From: Fasciolopsis buskii
Lineage: Eukaryota; Platyhelminthes; Trematoda; Plagiorchiida; Fasciolidae
Direction: 5' to 3'
Assembly (NCBI GenBank): GCA_008360955.1
Contig: LUCM01002898.1
Coordinates: 193,764 to 257,763 of the forward strand
DNA: 64,000 bases
Shown: positions 10,925 through 23,410 of the stretch, piece by piece
How positions within the stretch are numbered: the first letter of the stretch is position 1
Layout: each line of letters opens with the position of its first letter
Program-made: the position numbers and the translations under genes
The notes under the pieces: generated by a model
Seen by the model: only the letters and a program-made list of their open reading frames with translations
The model's database searches: none
Told to the model about the DNA's origin: nothing

Positions 10925-11500
10925 TTTACACTAAAAATAATGATGTGAGTATTTCTCGATTTCCGAGGGGCATGCGCAGAGCAAGATCATATTAGTGCAA
11001 GTTTGGTGCAACGAATACATGGAAAATAAAAACCAGGCATGAAGTTTTGACGTATATCTTCTCACAATCAGAATCTGCAATGTGATAAGCTAGGCACGAG
11101 CATTCCAGCTTCAAATTGAAGCTAGACAATCGCTTGTCAGGACTACAAGAGACTTTCTGGGAATTATGTTTAGTCGTGGAATGCGAACCATTTTATTTCT
11201 AAATTCTCAAAGGTGCGCATTGCAGCTGCAAACTTTAGCTGGAAAGCGATGGCGGACATCGCGATTTGGCCGGAATCCTCTGAAATTGAGAGGGTCATTT
11301 GATAAAAAGAGAGGTTAAACTGGAAAGCCAAGGATCAGTGTGGATGTGATGACGGGTTGCAGACGAGTCAAAACCAGAGTGGATGTCATATGCGATGGAT
11401 TCCAGGGTGAAAATGAATATTGAACAGCAATTATAATGTTGAAAATGAGGCAAAGGGAAACATCCAAGATTGCATTAGACTAATTAAGGAATGAATTTTT
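10925..11500 (-). repeat. Tail repeat copy 1 (long): LINE/SINE-like 3' end
   Basis: Read on the minus strand, this copy ends in a hairpin (CTCG/CGAG at 10,955-10,967) followed by an AT-rich ATT-like tail. About 150 bp inward lies a second inverted repeat, AGCTTCAAATTGAAGCT (11,107-11,123). The body is similar to the copies at 26,615 and 33,450; for example GTGATAARCTARRCACGAG is shared with the latter. The inner boundary is not clear. Confidence 0.65.
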
Positions 11501-13439
11501 ACGAAGAATAGTGAACGAAAACAGTAGACCTCACAAAAATGTCCAATGAACTCATCAGGCTACTTTAGCGGATTGAAATGAGAGGTGTGACGGAAGAAAA
11601 CCAGTTCATGTATGAAGTACAATAAGTCCTTATATATACTTGCTATGAACAACCTGGTGTTCTGTGTAATTAAGTTCTTGGAGGCTATGAGGTTGCACGC
11701 CATTCCCGTGGCACTTATAAAGGTGCTGCGGCTAGTCATAATGGTTCACCCGAGAGGAGGTACAAATGGCGGTCAGCGGCGTGGTTTGGTTTGTGTTTGG
11801 GTTTAACAAGCTGTTGCTAGAGAGCCAGATATCGATAGTGGCACTTTAGTAGGGATAAGCAACCAGCGCACAAGATGGGGTGATTTTGGCCACGAGTTCT
11901 GTGTTCCATCAGCACTTTTCGTTAGCCGGTCATCGGCGAGCCTGCAGGACAGCCCGAAAGAGGAAGGAGGCAGACTGAAATTTGTTCAAGCTGGTGTTAC
12001 GGTGAGCAAATAGAATGGAACTATTGATAACCGTCAGTTTCTTACGAGCATTTAGGATCCAGACGGCTGTCTTGAAACGCGCAGAAGGACGGAGTCTTTT
12101 GGTGACGGGGACTTACGCTGCAAACTTCAATCTTCTTGCTGCCTATAGGGCGCGTGGCTCAATCAGTCCTAGGCTGCACGATCCATAAACGTAACGTGTT
12201 TCTCAGTCAACTTTTGACACCTCCGCAGATGCAGATAGCAATGGTCTGACAGGAGAGCTGGCTTAGTGGTCAAGGAATTAAATTCACTGTTCGCTTTGCT
12301 TGTGAAGCTCGCCTGGCTTACGGGCCAGCTGTACATACGACGGGGGATAAGTTACAACGGCGTATTTGAGAGCCACCAACGAAGCTACTACTGTGGATTG
12401 CCAGGAAGTGGCGCCATTGAAGTGGGTTGCGGACGGCAGCATGGGCGCGAAGCTAGGACAGGAGTTGCCACGAGAAGTCACAATGAAGTGAGAATGGAGA
12501 AGCATAAAAATGCTAAGATCTGAAATTTGTGCATGAACAGAAGCATGCAAATAAAAAGCCCAGAGTGTACGGAATTGCCACCGGTATGTCGCCTTTCCAA
12601 GAGGACGATCAAATTTTGGGACGTGTCACCGGCAGTCGTGGTGGAAAGGAATGGCTACAGCCATACAGATGCTCCACGTGTACCCTTTAGTCCCGGCTTC
12701 TTGTTGCTTCCTCTCAAATCTCTTTTGGACGGATTTTTAGTATCAAGAAGAATTCACGAGGGGAATTTTATTGGCGTTTGATGTGTTTTCATGCTGCATA
12801 CAGCTGTACACTTCATCAAAACGGCTGGATACCATTATTTTTCCCATGAGCCTTCATCCCGGCCTGTCAAATTTGGAAACAAACTGCGGCTTATGAATAC
12901 CACGTGTGACAATAGTCCACTAGACATCGCCGTATTTGAGCCACGTGCCCATTCCATTCCAAAGTCCATCTTCATCACTGAACCCAGCTGAAAACCAAAA
13001 CATCAGAGCTAACCACAAGAACCTAGTAAACTAGATATGCGGCCACAAGATTGTCACGCCCTCAAATCTTCTGTTCCTTGTTATAGGACTTTTCTTTTCT
13101 CCCCACAAGCTGTCCGCTCTATCATACGGAGTTTCATGTCTATTTCCATCACTACAATCTCACCACAATAAGGGACTTACCATTGGCGTCGTCGATCCAC
13201 CTCAATCTGCTGTGTGCATTTGGCGGCCCGCGACACACAACGAAAAACAAAGTGGTAGGGTCGGGAAGTCAGCATCGATCTCAAATTCCCCGCGTGCAAC
13301 TCCGCTACCGACTATGCTCTCAATCAACAAATATGACCTGGGATGCACATTATTCGCTATTGTATACGCCTTCTACATTTTTCTATGACTGTCATTGCAC
13401 GTCATGATCATGCGCACTGCATGCATTGACACTGCCCGA
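11501..13439. other. Stretch with no recognised gene
   Basis: Several short frames (up to 88 residues near 12,284-12,550) occur on both strands without motifs I recognise. The stretch CTGGCTTAGTGGTCAAGG at about 12,258 resembles a tRNA A box, but I found no B box after it. Nothing else can be supported. Confidence 0.4.
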
Positions 13440-13575
13440 GAAACAATTATTATGATCATAATAATTATAACAATTATTAGTTATTCTTATTCACACTTCC
13501 TTTGCTTCGTATATGTACAAATTTGATCTTGTTATGCGAATTCTCGCAAATCGAGAAACATACAATATCATAACT
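13440..13575 (+). repeat. Tail repeat copy 2 (short)
   Basis: The terminal part only: CACTTCCTTTGC at 13,495 leads to GATCTTG and the perfect hairpin TCTCGCAAATCGAGA (13,542-13,556), then ACATACAATATCAT. It matches the copy at 24,340-24,475 across about 75 bases. The upstream part is not similar to the long copies, so it is truncated. ATT-rich sequence lies nearby at 13,448-13,490. Confidence 0.65.
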
Positions 13576-14131
13576 GTTGCTAATTCACGTCAGCATTTGA
13601 TAGCTACTTGCCGGTTCTGTGACCCAACTCCCTCCGTTGAGGGTTGCTAGGCCCTTGCTTGGTACTTTTCAAGTACTCATCAATCACGCCCTTAAGAATT
13701 CAGCCCAAGGAGATTATTGGGATTATTGAAAACAAAAATAGGCTTGAGTGAACTGATTGCACTCGTCTAATAACCTCTGCCACCGTCTACCTGACCAAAC
13801 AGCCAACCTAATGTTTTTTGAACTCCACTACCGATGTGCCACCATTGTTCTGCTTGCTGGTCTCCTCCATTCATTTGAGGCCCGCGCAGAAAAAGAATAG
13901 CCTTTTTATCACTTTTCTCCGCTCCTATTTAGACGTCATGCAGCGGCGTCTGAGCGCGGACTTATTTCAGTTCAAATAAACCAATGTTTCTGCATCACTA
14001 CTTCAATGTTTTACAGACTTCCCTGAATCTTCCCCTTCATCTTCCTGCTTCTTTGCAGTCACCCAGCTTGCGCCCGCCCATTGCGCCTGCCTAAATTCCA
14101 TCTCCAGTGGGCGGCTTTTGTTTGACCCCAC
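13576..14131. other. Stretch with no recognised gene
   Basis: No frame of note and no repeat were recognised. Confidence 0.4.
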
Positions 14132-14584
14132 TCAGTCAACTTGTATCCTCAGCTTGAAGGATTTTGGCCACACTGTGTTGAGTAGTGGCAATGTTATCCA
14201 TTTGTATTGTAATTTTCTCATGATAATAGTTTCCATTTGAATATCTGCTTTCAGGAATCGGTCCATTTGCCGCGGGTTGGCGAAGGCTATCAATAATGCC
14301 CGTGCATCTCGTCCGCTCGAGAAGCTACCTTCCTTGCGTCTTTCCAGGCGCAATGCCGTTTTAATAAGTACGGGCCCAGGTATTTCCGCCGTGTGAAGCG
14401 GATTCACCACATGGTACCCTGCTTCCCTTTGTCCTCGATTTCTAAAGTTTATATAATTATCCGGGATCTCATTGGACATCGAAGTTCCGGTCCTTACCCA
14501 AATCAGTGCCACATAATGTGAGGCATATCTAATTTTGCATTTTCTCCACGCTTCGCAGCTCTTCGTGCACTTCAGGGTATCCAA
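14132..14584 (-). CDS. Hypothetical 150-residue open frame, probably transposon-derived
   Basis: I do not recognise this protein. The frame is long for this window. It is basic and includes VNPLHTAEIPGPVLIKTALR and SSGRDARALLIAFANPRQMD, which vaguely recalls the RNA-binding ORF1 region of LINEs (a P-PxLIxF strand followed by a region rich in charged residues). There is no start context or neighbour that defines it. Further minus-strand frames lie at 14,646-15,388 and the gypsy RT trace at 15,760-15,985 is on the same strand. It could be part of a decayed element, or chance. Confidence 0.25.
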   Translation of the reverse strand: MDTLKCTKSCEAWRKCKIRYASHYVALIWVRTGTSMSNEIPDNYINFRNRGQREAGYHVVNPLHTAEIPGPVLIKTALRLERRKEGSFSSGRDARALLIAFANPRQMDRFLKADIQMETIIMRKLQYKWITLPLLNTVWPKSFKLRIQVD

Positions 14585-15759
14585 TGTCCGGATCGGTGAC
14601 GTCCAGCTCTTTAGTTCCTATGGCAGTGCGACTTTTCCCGTCCCTCTAGAGGCCTGTTTCTTTTGACTTTAGTTCATATTCTTTACCGCTTTTACCTTTT
14701 TGCCCTGTTCCATTTTCGGGCGAAAACTGTCGTTTTGTTTTCGCGTCCCAGGGATAGTTTTCCAAATGTTTGTTTCCCATTATGGAATTTTGGGTCAGCC
14801 TTTTGCTTGCTGGATGAACCCAATTTAGCCCCATATATCTTTCACCACGCCTGCAATTGCATAACGGCAACATTTGTAAGAGGTATCAAACGACAGATGT
14901 TACCGCGTTACCCTAGAGGTAAGTACATTTTCCACGCTTGGGCTTTTCTTTGAAAGTCTAGCCTGCATTACGTCCAGCTGTAAGTCAGACAAACCGGAAA
15001 CCATTAATAATCTACCTAAAAGTACCTTCTGTATCCATTCAAAATTGGTCATTAAAGGGCAAGAAAATGAACAATCTTTTACTTCTGTGTGTAACTGTTC
15101 CATGAGTCTTCGAGTTTTCCTCGTCTATCCGCATGGATTTTCTGATCCCTTAGCCTTGGTCATGGTAGTGGGAGCTACTGAACCACCCACGATACAGTGC
15201 AGTTCACCTTCGAAGCCTTTAGTGCGATTAAGTCCGGCGTGCAGATATAAACACAAGGCTTTCAGCCACTCGAGTGTCCGGATTGGCACTGCCTTCTGTT
15301 GTTCGTAGCCTGCAACGCTGCGTGTGTTCTTTTGCCTCTGCAAGCAACATCTTAAAGTAGTGCTCAGTATGGGAGCTTTCAGGACCACCGGTTCTCGGGT
15401 CTGAATGACCTTAACTTTCTTGGGGCCCTCCTGGTAGTTTTCGCGTGCACCATTCGACAGCCTGAAGTCCAGCCAATGGTAGTTTAGTTCAACTGGGTTC
15501 CGCTCTTACAGAATTGAATTGACCGCGACGGCCAAATGGAGTTCAAATTGGTATGTTACAAGCGAGTTTCTGTGACTGCCAAAACTGCGAGGGATTTGTG
15601 AATAATATTTTTTCTGAAATACTGCTTTTGGAGTGGCATGATGCCCATACTATTATCCATATTTAACCGTTATGCCCAAACATACAAGCCAAGAAAGAGG
15701 CGAGATTCCTCAACCCCCTTCAAGTTACTAGATATGAAAAATTTTGCAAATCATCGCAG

Positions 15760-15985
15760 TTCTAAAGCCCTTTTGAAAGCTTCCACTAATGTACAGCTAA
15801 CAGAACCCTCAGGCACGAAATGGTCTGCAAAATCCAGGATCTTAGTTTTAAACTGGTGTTTGCCTATATTTGCCCTAGGTTATATCCATTTTTGCATAGA
15901 AGATCGCCTCCATGCCTGCCAGGATCTGCACAGTCTTAGGCGTGTGCATTGGATCTCCGCTGCCTTGTCTTAGCTTTACAGACGA
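15760..15985 (-). pseudogene. Trace of a second Ty3/gypsy reverse transcriptase
   Basis: On the minus strand I read PMHTPKTVQILAGMEAIFYA, then KMDITXGKYRQTPV (X is a stop). This aligns with the gypsy RT block P-P-IDDLLDxLxGAKYFSxxDLTSGYxQIPV, which carries the first catalytic Asp (here in KMDIT). A frame-shifted DFADHFVPEGS may be the next block (TAFVTPEGL). Only this short stretch is recognisable, and further RT boxes downstream on the minus strand are not evident. It is a different lineage from the element at 1.3-5.3 kb. Confidence 0.4.
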
Positions 15986-15999
15986 GAGGCCATATGTTT

Positions 16000-17760
16000 C
16001 CGCAATAACCTAGTGTTTGTGCGTGCCGACTAATAGTATCAATCCAGTTCAATAATACGGTATATGGATGCATTCATAACTCAGAGCTGGTAGCAAATCA
16101 GACCAAGATTGTTCCACGACTTCCAGAACTCTTAGGTCTTTATTTAACCTCCTGCGCTTTACTGTCTTACCGTGGATTGGCTCCCCGTGAAAAAACACGG
16201 ATGCCATCATACACGCAAAATGTACATACCGGCGGCGAATTGGAAACTGTCCGTGTATGTCACTGGCCTGGCGTCTTAAAAGTGCACCACAGTACTCCAC
16301 AACCGGGTCCACATATGTTCCCCATCTTTAGCACTCTCGCCACCCAACTCGTCTAGAAGGCAAATCCATTTTTCGTCCAGGCTTACATTTCCTGGAGCCG
16401 TTTGATGTCCGCACACCTACTTGGCTACCGAAACTACAGATTTACATCGGAACCGACGCACAGTAGCACTTTGACGCAGAAGCACGCGCTAGGCTCGAAT
16501 CGCAGCGCAATCCGTCAATCATGATCTTCTACCCCCAGCGACATTCAGCCAATATCACTGAATTGTAGCCTCTAACCTGATCAGCCCCTGTTGATTCGCA
16601 CACGTCATTTGCCAAATATCCAACTTTATTCGTTTAAACTGAAAATGACTGTCGAACGCTATATCATTGAAGCTTCACGTTTATTCTGCTTGTTGAAAAC
16701 ATTGGATTTCGCGTTGAAATTCGGCATTTATAGCCCCCCATCGGCACTCACCTTAAAATACCCGCTGCATCGCCTTCCAACTGAACTTGTGGTCCTCAAT
16801 CTCCATGTTTATCTTATTCCAATACCTCACGTTTTGTTGTGCTTTACACACTGTCCATTTCCTTTCAATTTATTTTAGGCTCAACCCATTCCTCATCGAG
16901 GCCATCTTTACTTTCCATGCTACTTGCGAACTCCCACACTCGACATCCTTAATAAAGGTGATTATACCACGCTGCTCTTCAGCTGAACTCACTGTGACTT
17001 TTTTGGACAGGGCTTTGTCCGGGACTTTAGAGTCTCCAGAATTCTTCCCTTGGTATATACTCCGATTTGGCATCGACGCATATAACATCCACTTCTGTAG
17101 GTCTCAGTAAAATAAACAGAAAGCAGAAAACCTCGTCTCACCCGAAAGACGCGAGATATTACGGGTCGCAAGCGTTCGCAGTTCAAACCTGCGGTACATC
17201 GTTCCATGCTCTGAGTTGTTCTCGCTGTTTTCTTTTGCAATTTCGTGTGTTATTAGAGTGTTATTGTTTTATTTTTGGCATAATTGGAACCGTTTTCCTA
17301 GTTGAAAATATTCCCTAAATTTTTTGACCATTAGCCTCTGACCTCATCCCTCGCTGACCGTTCTGTCAATATTTTCTTCAAGCCTGGACCGTCACATATT
17401 CGACTCCCGCCTGGACCTATATTAATGGCCTTTATGCTGCTAATCACAAATTCTACCCGTCTACCGGTCCACTTTTAAGGACAATTTTGCCAATTGGCCT
17501 ATTTATTTGCCTTCTCACCTTTACGCCCCTGCACTTTTTGACGCCGTCCCATTGTCTGGTACCAAACGTTTATAGCCTCTCATAGCCATCTCAGACTTAC
17601 TTCACTTTCCACAACCGGTGCGATGCATCCACCAGCCGAACCAAAGCGACGTCAGCACCGCACTATAATTATAAGAAAACCCTTAAACCCCTGATTCCCA
17701 CTTAAACCTGCTCAGTCCCGCTTATTGACATATTTGTTAATTCTGGTCCCAAAACCCTTG
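16000..17760. other. Stretch with no recognised gene
   Basis: The frames at 16,049-16,312 (minus, 87 residues), 16,591-16,878 and 16,787-17,110 (plus) carry no motif I recognise. The right part may be the 5' untranslated region of the CR1-like element that follows. Confidence 0.35.
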
Positions 17761-17769
17761 ATGTCTCGA

Positions 17770-19622
17770 AAAGACTAAGGGACCTAGAAATCATAATACA
17801 ACAGATCAAAGACCTGTCATTGAAATTGTCCCCATTAGTCAACCCAATTGACCCTTCCAATGATAATAATGCCAACAATCTATCTGCCACAGGACACGTT
17901 TTTGACTGCGTAACTAAGGAAGCTCACAAACATACTGCCAATGCGAAGAACGCCGTTGCCTTTAATGTACTCGACCGCTTCCCACTGCCACCGGTCGAAT
18001 CTACCATTCTCAATGGTTGTAGCATGACCCGCCACTCCTCTCTGTGTTCTAGGCTCCGGAAAATATCCCCCAAGAATAACTGCCCAATTTTATTTCATTT
18101 TCGTGATGAACTTTCTTCTAAGGAGTTTATAGTAAACAAGGCGAACATTGCTAACTATGCGTTTTGTAAAAATATCAAGATCTTTACGGACAAAACTCCG
18201 CTCCAGAGAAATATATTATGGTTACTAAAGTTCACCGCAGCTTCTCAAGTTGATAGGACTTCGGTTGTATCGGGCGCTCCCCCTCTCACCAGTGCGCTGC
18301 CAGTTCAGGTTCCTCCTAGTAGGCCAAATCTCGAGCCTACTGCCATGGTTTCAACTACCCTACCTTCTCCCTGTGACAGTTTCCGTCGCCCCACATCTCC
18401 GGCTATCCCGTGCCCGGTGTCCACTACCGGGGCTAAAATACAAAACCCATGGAAATCTACACCTTCAAGCACTTTGCATATCCAAGCTCTCCCCTAATTA
18501 CGCCGCTCAATTTCCTGTTCAATCTCTTCAACACCACAAATATGTTACTGGTCTGTCTGAGAATAAATCTTATGACGGTAGTGGGCCCCACCTTCGCGTA
18601 TGCCTGCTGCGAACGTGCAGGTATACCAACCAATACCGGTAGACCTAGATGAAACTCAGTCCCCTTCACCCTTCCAACCACCCCGCAAACGTGCTCATCT
18701 TAATCTACCAAATCTGGTTCCCCAAGATAGAAGCACCGACGGTGTAACCACGCAGATGACTGCCGTCTCACTTATGCCTTCTCAGGCTAATATTAACCGC
18801 TTAGCATATACCCCGTCCCAGATACGCCGCCTAGCACATCCTCGTCCTTCCGTCAAACAACAGCATGGCATCCAGCCAAAATCAGTTGATTTCCACAGGA
18901 AGCGCGAACCAGTTACCTATTCAACTAAAAACAAAACCCAGCACTTCATTAGCCACTCTGTTAATTCTGTAGGTCAGCCTGTCTATACACCTCGACTGTC
19001 TCCCACTATCGGCACACTCAACTCGAGCAAGCCATCCCGGCATGAGCACTGCCAAACCGGAAAGTCCACAAATTCACGAAGGCCTGCTAACGGCCGCTTA
19101 CAATCACGAGTTGATTGTCCCACTGTATTCGTGCCTCCACCATCCTTCGGTAACACAGCTGCCACATTCCAGCATGATACTAATGCCCCTCCTTATTACG
19201 GGCCTGCCGCTTATCCTCCCTACTTCCATCCACTTACCAGTCACTCATATTTAGATGCATTTCCGCCTTTCCAATGCCCCTTTCCTACTACTGAACGCCC
19301 AGCTCCTCACCCCAACCACCAGTATGCTCATAATTTTGTATGATTTACCCCTGGATTCTAAAAGGTTACCTGGCAAACTTTTGATAACTGCATTTTGCCC
19401 ATTGAGCCACAACCTATCATGAGACCCCTTTACCAACCCACTCTTGTCCAGCGCTTACCCCAATTGCCTCGGCTAGAAATCACTGCTCTCCTGACTCCCG
19501 CGAATTCCAAAAGAAAGGCCCATCCCCAAAAGTTCATGCGCATACCTGCTGACCGGCTTTTTCCCCGGCGTGTTCCAAAGCCCGCTCCTCACCAACCCCA
19601 TAGATTGTCAGTTCCACCGTGA
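17770..19622 (+). pseudogene. CR1-like element A, ORF1 (nucleic-acid-binding protein)
   Basis: ORF1 proteins of CR1-type LINEs bind element RNA. The frame 17,820-18,497 has 225 residues and contains CSRLRKISPKNNCPILFHFR and KIFTDKTPLQRNILW, matching the RLRKISPRxxCPILFHF and RIFxDRTPLQR motifs of flatworm CR1 ORF1. The frame 18,600-19,343 (247 residues) continues as a Pro/Ser/Thr/His-rich segment, and 19,395-19,622 is a further Pro/Arg-rich piece. The three pieces are out of frame with each other. ORF2 begins about 270 bp further on. These are the longest open frames in the window, so this element is among the younger insertions. Confidence 0.75.
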
Positions 19623-19887
19623 CAAGGTAACAATTTGGCCACCAAAAACTGTCCCACCCCTCCTGATACCACATCCCCCACACTGGCATCCTCTAACAAC
19701 CGGCTCATCAACTCCCAAGTTACTTCTATTACCTTGATCTTCAGCCCACAAATCCGTTAACAAAGGCAGTCCCTCGCCGGTCAGTATATTTGACTCTACT
19801 GAACTTACTCCCTTATCACAGCCATGTACTATCCGAACCTCTAATGTATCCCTTGTTTATTTGACCCTCATCGAGCCCACCCATTAG

Positions 19888-20640
19888 ATGCCGCGTGGAC
19901 TTAAATGTTCCAGTGAATTTTCCCCACTCCTCTCGAACTCCCGATCACTGACTCATAAAGTAAGGGAGCTGAGACCGTTGGCATCTAAAAACTCTTACGA
20001 TATTATTTTGGTAACAGAGACGTGTGTAACAGACCACAGTGTAACAGACCACAGTTCCACTCCGACGTTTTCACTGGCGGGTTATGCGCCCTTCCAAACC
20101 AATAGAACAAATCGTAGAGGAGGTGGTTGCCTGGCCTACGTGGAGCAGCCACACAAAGCTTCCCTTCTCCATCATCCACTTCCTGATTGTATCCCTGACA
20201 CCATTTTGCTTACGGTACCATTGCCCGTGCTCCCAATCCACATAGGATGTGTTTGCCGACCACCAAACTAGAATAGTTCTGATATTTCTCGTCTAACCCA
20301 AGCCTTCATTTATCTTTCTTATCTCCCCCCAGCCGCAAGATAATTGCAGGTGACTTCAATGCCCCTAAAATTTGTTGGAACTTTTTATCCGCTCCGACTA
20401 CCCTACTCAACTTTGCTTCCGAAACGCACGCTTAAGGATGGACTCAGCATGTGACTACGCCCATAAGGTTCCATAATATCTTAGACCTAATTTTTGCGCA
20501 TAGCACTCCTAATATTAAGGTTCCAGTGTTAAAACCTTTCCCTGGAAGTGACCACAAAATGGTCACTTGTAGTTTCCCTCTCCTTAACAAACCTTCCTCA
20601 GCTATGTGTACCCGCCACGCTCCCTCTTCTTATATATCTA
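19888..20640 (+). pseudogene. CR1-like element A, ORF2 endonuclease domain
   Basis: This is the APE-type endonuclease that nicks target DNA. The frame 19,888-20,271 has SNSRSLTHKVRELRPLASKN (N-containing first motif), IILVTETCVTD (catalytic Glu), NRRGGGCLAYV and GCVCRPPN. A shifted frame at 20,334-20,380 has IIAGDFNAPKICWN (catalytic Asp and Asn). The frame 20,451-20,648 has ILDLIFAH and PFPGSDHKMVTCSF (final Asp and His). Every catalytic motif can still be read in order, though in three frames. Confidence 0.88.
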
Positions 20641-21635
20641 CCCGTTAGGACAAAATCCCTGACGCTCTGGGAATCCTTGATTGGTCCAGATTCTTTTTAT
20701 CGCCTGACCCGCAGAGAGCGACTGACGACCTTTACGCAGAACTTCTTTTTACTATTAATTGTCTGTCCACTCCGACCACTCATCATAAACCCACGAAACC
20801 AAGTAGGGTTTTTCGGCTCCAGACGAAACTTTTGCGGGCTCAAAAAATCTTCAACGAAACGGGAGACTTCCTGCTCTTAGTGCAAGTCAACCGCTTGCAA
20901 AAAGAATTTCTTATGGAGTCCGAACTAAGGTTAAAAGGCATGAAATGCTAACTCTTAGGTCGCCTAACCCAGTTCGGAAGACTTCCCACATTTTCGAAGC
21001 TCGCTCGCAGCCCGAATCCTCAACCATTGCGAACTTCATCATATTAAATAGCTTACGCATCGAGTCCCCTGTAGACATCGCAAAAGCATTCAACACATAT
21101 TCCTCTTCTACTCTCATTAGTGAAAATCGGACACAGTCCGAAATCCACCCCATGTAAACTTCGGTTAGATTATTCTCCATCTCCTTCGACGTTGCTGGCA
21201 TCACCAGTGTAATGAAAAATGCCAGGCCATCCCACAGGCCTGGCCATGATGGCATCCCACCAGTCTTATTTCATATCGCTGGTCCAGAACTTCCTTTGCT
21301 CCTTCCAATTCTGTCCTCGCTCTCCATGTCCGGCGCTACTTTTCCGTCACAATGGAAAACATCCATTATTGTTCCACATCACAAAAAGGATTCCATGCAT
21401 GAACCTGAAAACTTTTGCCTCATCAACCACACTCCAGTTCTGTCCAGGCTTATGGAAAAGATTGTTAAAAAAACCTGATTAACTTCCTTACTACTCACAA
21501 CATTATCAACCCCTCCCAAAACGGCGTTCTGAGGGACCGATCCTGCCTCAATTGTCAATTTGACTTCTTAAACTTGGTTACCCAAAGTGCTGATTCCCAC
21601 TGGTCGATGCTCATAATATATTTAAACATATTCAC
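20640..21635 (+). pseudogene. CR1-like element A, first part of the reverse transcriptase
   Basis: After a linker (SRVFRLQTKLLRAQKIFNE; then RIESPVDIAKAFNTYSSST at about 21,060-21,117) the frame 21,212-21,478 gives GHDGIPPVLFHIAGPELPLL, TFPSQWKTSIIVPHHKKD and LINHTPVLSRLMEKIVKK, which are CR1 RT fingers. A shifted frame continues with QNGVLRDRSCLNCQFDFLNL to about 21,600. The next RT block (LDMSKAFDRV) is absent here: similarity stops at about 21,636 and resumes at 23,411. Confidence 0.85.
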
Positions 21636-21639
21636 AGAG

Positions 21640-22590
21640 AATATGGAACTCCCAAGACTGCTGGGATTTGCATGCGGCTAGCGGTAAGCTGAAGTTGGAG
21701 CGTCGGAGAACGGAAATTTTGTGTAACATCATTTCTTAAATGCACTGGCCAAGAATGTCCTCCATGATGTCATTTCTATTATCGCAGCTTTTGTTCTTAC
21801 CCCAGCAATATGGGTGGGGAATACGAGGTGCGCGAGGCGTTCCAGCGGCAGTAGAAACCGCACTTTTGCCCAATCAGAAAGCTCGGATTTGGTGTATTCA
21901 ATGTGATCTGCGGCGTAGTTTCGGTTGAACAGGCTAGCACTGGAGAGCCAGTTCTAGCTACCAGGTTCCCAGCAAGAGCGACAGAATAGCAGATTTGGAA
22001 TTGTCATTACGAGGACGGAATCCTTAACGGCGCGTCTACTCCGGGTGCGAGATTTGAAATGCAAAAGAGAAATGTAGTCTGGCTCTGGTGCCAGCTTGCG
22101 GTTATGACAATTATTGAGCGGTAGACAGTAGACCTGCAGCGTCGCACTTTTATTCCTTAAAGTTTGGTAGGTAGAACTGACCTATGGCAGCAGTTCTATA
22201 TTATTTCTAGAATTGGAGTCACAAAGAACGGCCTATTCAGCTGCATCAAGCCAGCGAAGAGGAGAAGATGACATGCGGGATGGGGAGTGCAGGGGATGGT
22301 GATGTCTAAAATCACGAAATGTGGTGAGAGCATTGATTCCTCAAATAATATGTTGACATTTTGGTGAACACACATTGGGAACGGCTCAGTGGTTAGTCAC
22401 CTGTACCAATAGTAAGGAGGGTACGTCCATTGGAGACGGGAGAGGAGATCAGAGATTGCAGCAGCCTGAACGTGCAAGAAAATAGGATAAAGGGTTTTGA
22501 GAATCCCAGATGGTGGACGCAGTGAAGACTACGTCGAAACTAGAGTCGTAACTCATGTTTGTGGGCTTCATCTAGTCCAACGTTGGCTTG
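21640..22590 (-). other. Probable 3' flank of the inverted CR1-like copy
   Basis: No coding motif is recognised. It lies downstream, on the minus strand, of the RT C-terminus at 22,590-23,405 and may be its 3' untranslated region. A short A-box-like stretch, CGGCTCAGTGGTTAG (22,384), lies inside, without a clear B box. Confidence 0.3.
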
Positions 22591-23405
22591 TGTATGGTTA
22601 AATAAGAGCGGGACATCCAGTAATTTTGCCAGCGAGGTTTTAAACTGAGATTATTTGGGCACAATTGCAGGGAATTAGGGCGTGTTCCACGGTTTAGAGT
22701 AAGCAACTGTGAAGAATTTAACAATGGTCGATAGTCGAGTAGTGGGAATTTTTAACGGGCGTTATCTAGTACGAAGTGGGTACGAGGGTTACTGGCGTCA
22801 TGTATCACGTTTGCAGTAAAGTGAACATTATTTAGGGAAAGAATAAAGAGAAGTGAAGGTTTAAAGTTGGGCCGGCCAAGTCATAAGGGTTCAAGTCCAA
22901 GCATCTCAAACCTGGCTCTGTAGTCTAGCTAGATAAGGGTCCTGGGAGATTTCTAGAGACCACCTGATGCACATTCTTGTTTGCAATCCAATCAGCTTTA
23001 GGCTTATGCGTGAAGATAATCGAGCAACATTGACGATAGGGCTTAGCGTCTGACTGGAATTTGATAATCCTACATTGGATCATTGCAGCTGTTCTTTTAG
23101 CCACCGACGTTTGGTGGCCAGCTCGCTCATGGAAGCTGAAAGTGCAGGATCGTTGTAGTCCTAAGTCCTTAACCGTTTGGGGTACATAAATTGGCATGTC
23201 AGTTATGGAGAGGGGGCCCGGGGATGCATGGCATTCATATATTATTGGTGAAAACTTGTCATCACAAAACCTCATAATCCACTTGGAACACTGGTTATCA
23301 AGAGTCTTTAGTTCTTCTTTGAAAAGTACAAACTTGGAGTTAGATGAACCGGCTCTAAAGGAGTAGAATATTTCAGTGTTATCGGCAAAAGAAATGGTGT
23401 GCCCT
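22590..23405 (-). pseudogene. Inverted CR1-like copy, C-terminal half of the reverse transcriptase
   Basis: On the minus strand the first recognisable motif is HTISFADNTEIFYSF (about 23,365-23,400), the FADD catalytic box with its second Asp changed to Asn. TVKDLGLQRSCTFSF (the KDLG block), CCSIIFTHKPKADWIANKN, NLPGPLSS and LDYRARFEMLGLEPL follow. From about 22,800 down to 22,600 it is also close at the nucleotide level to 25,980-26,190 on the plus strand, including the terminal block with GTGGAACA. It is therefore the same family as element A, in opposite orientation. The copy starts abruptly at the FADD box, so it is 5'-truncated. Confidence 0.82.
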
Positions 23406-23410
23406 GACGA

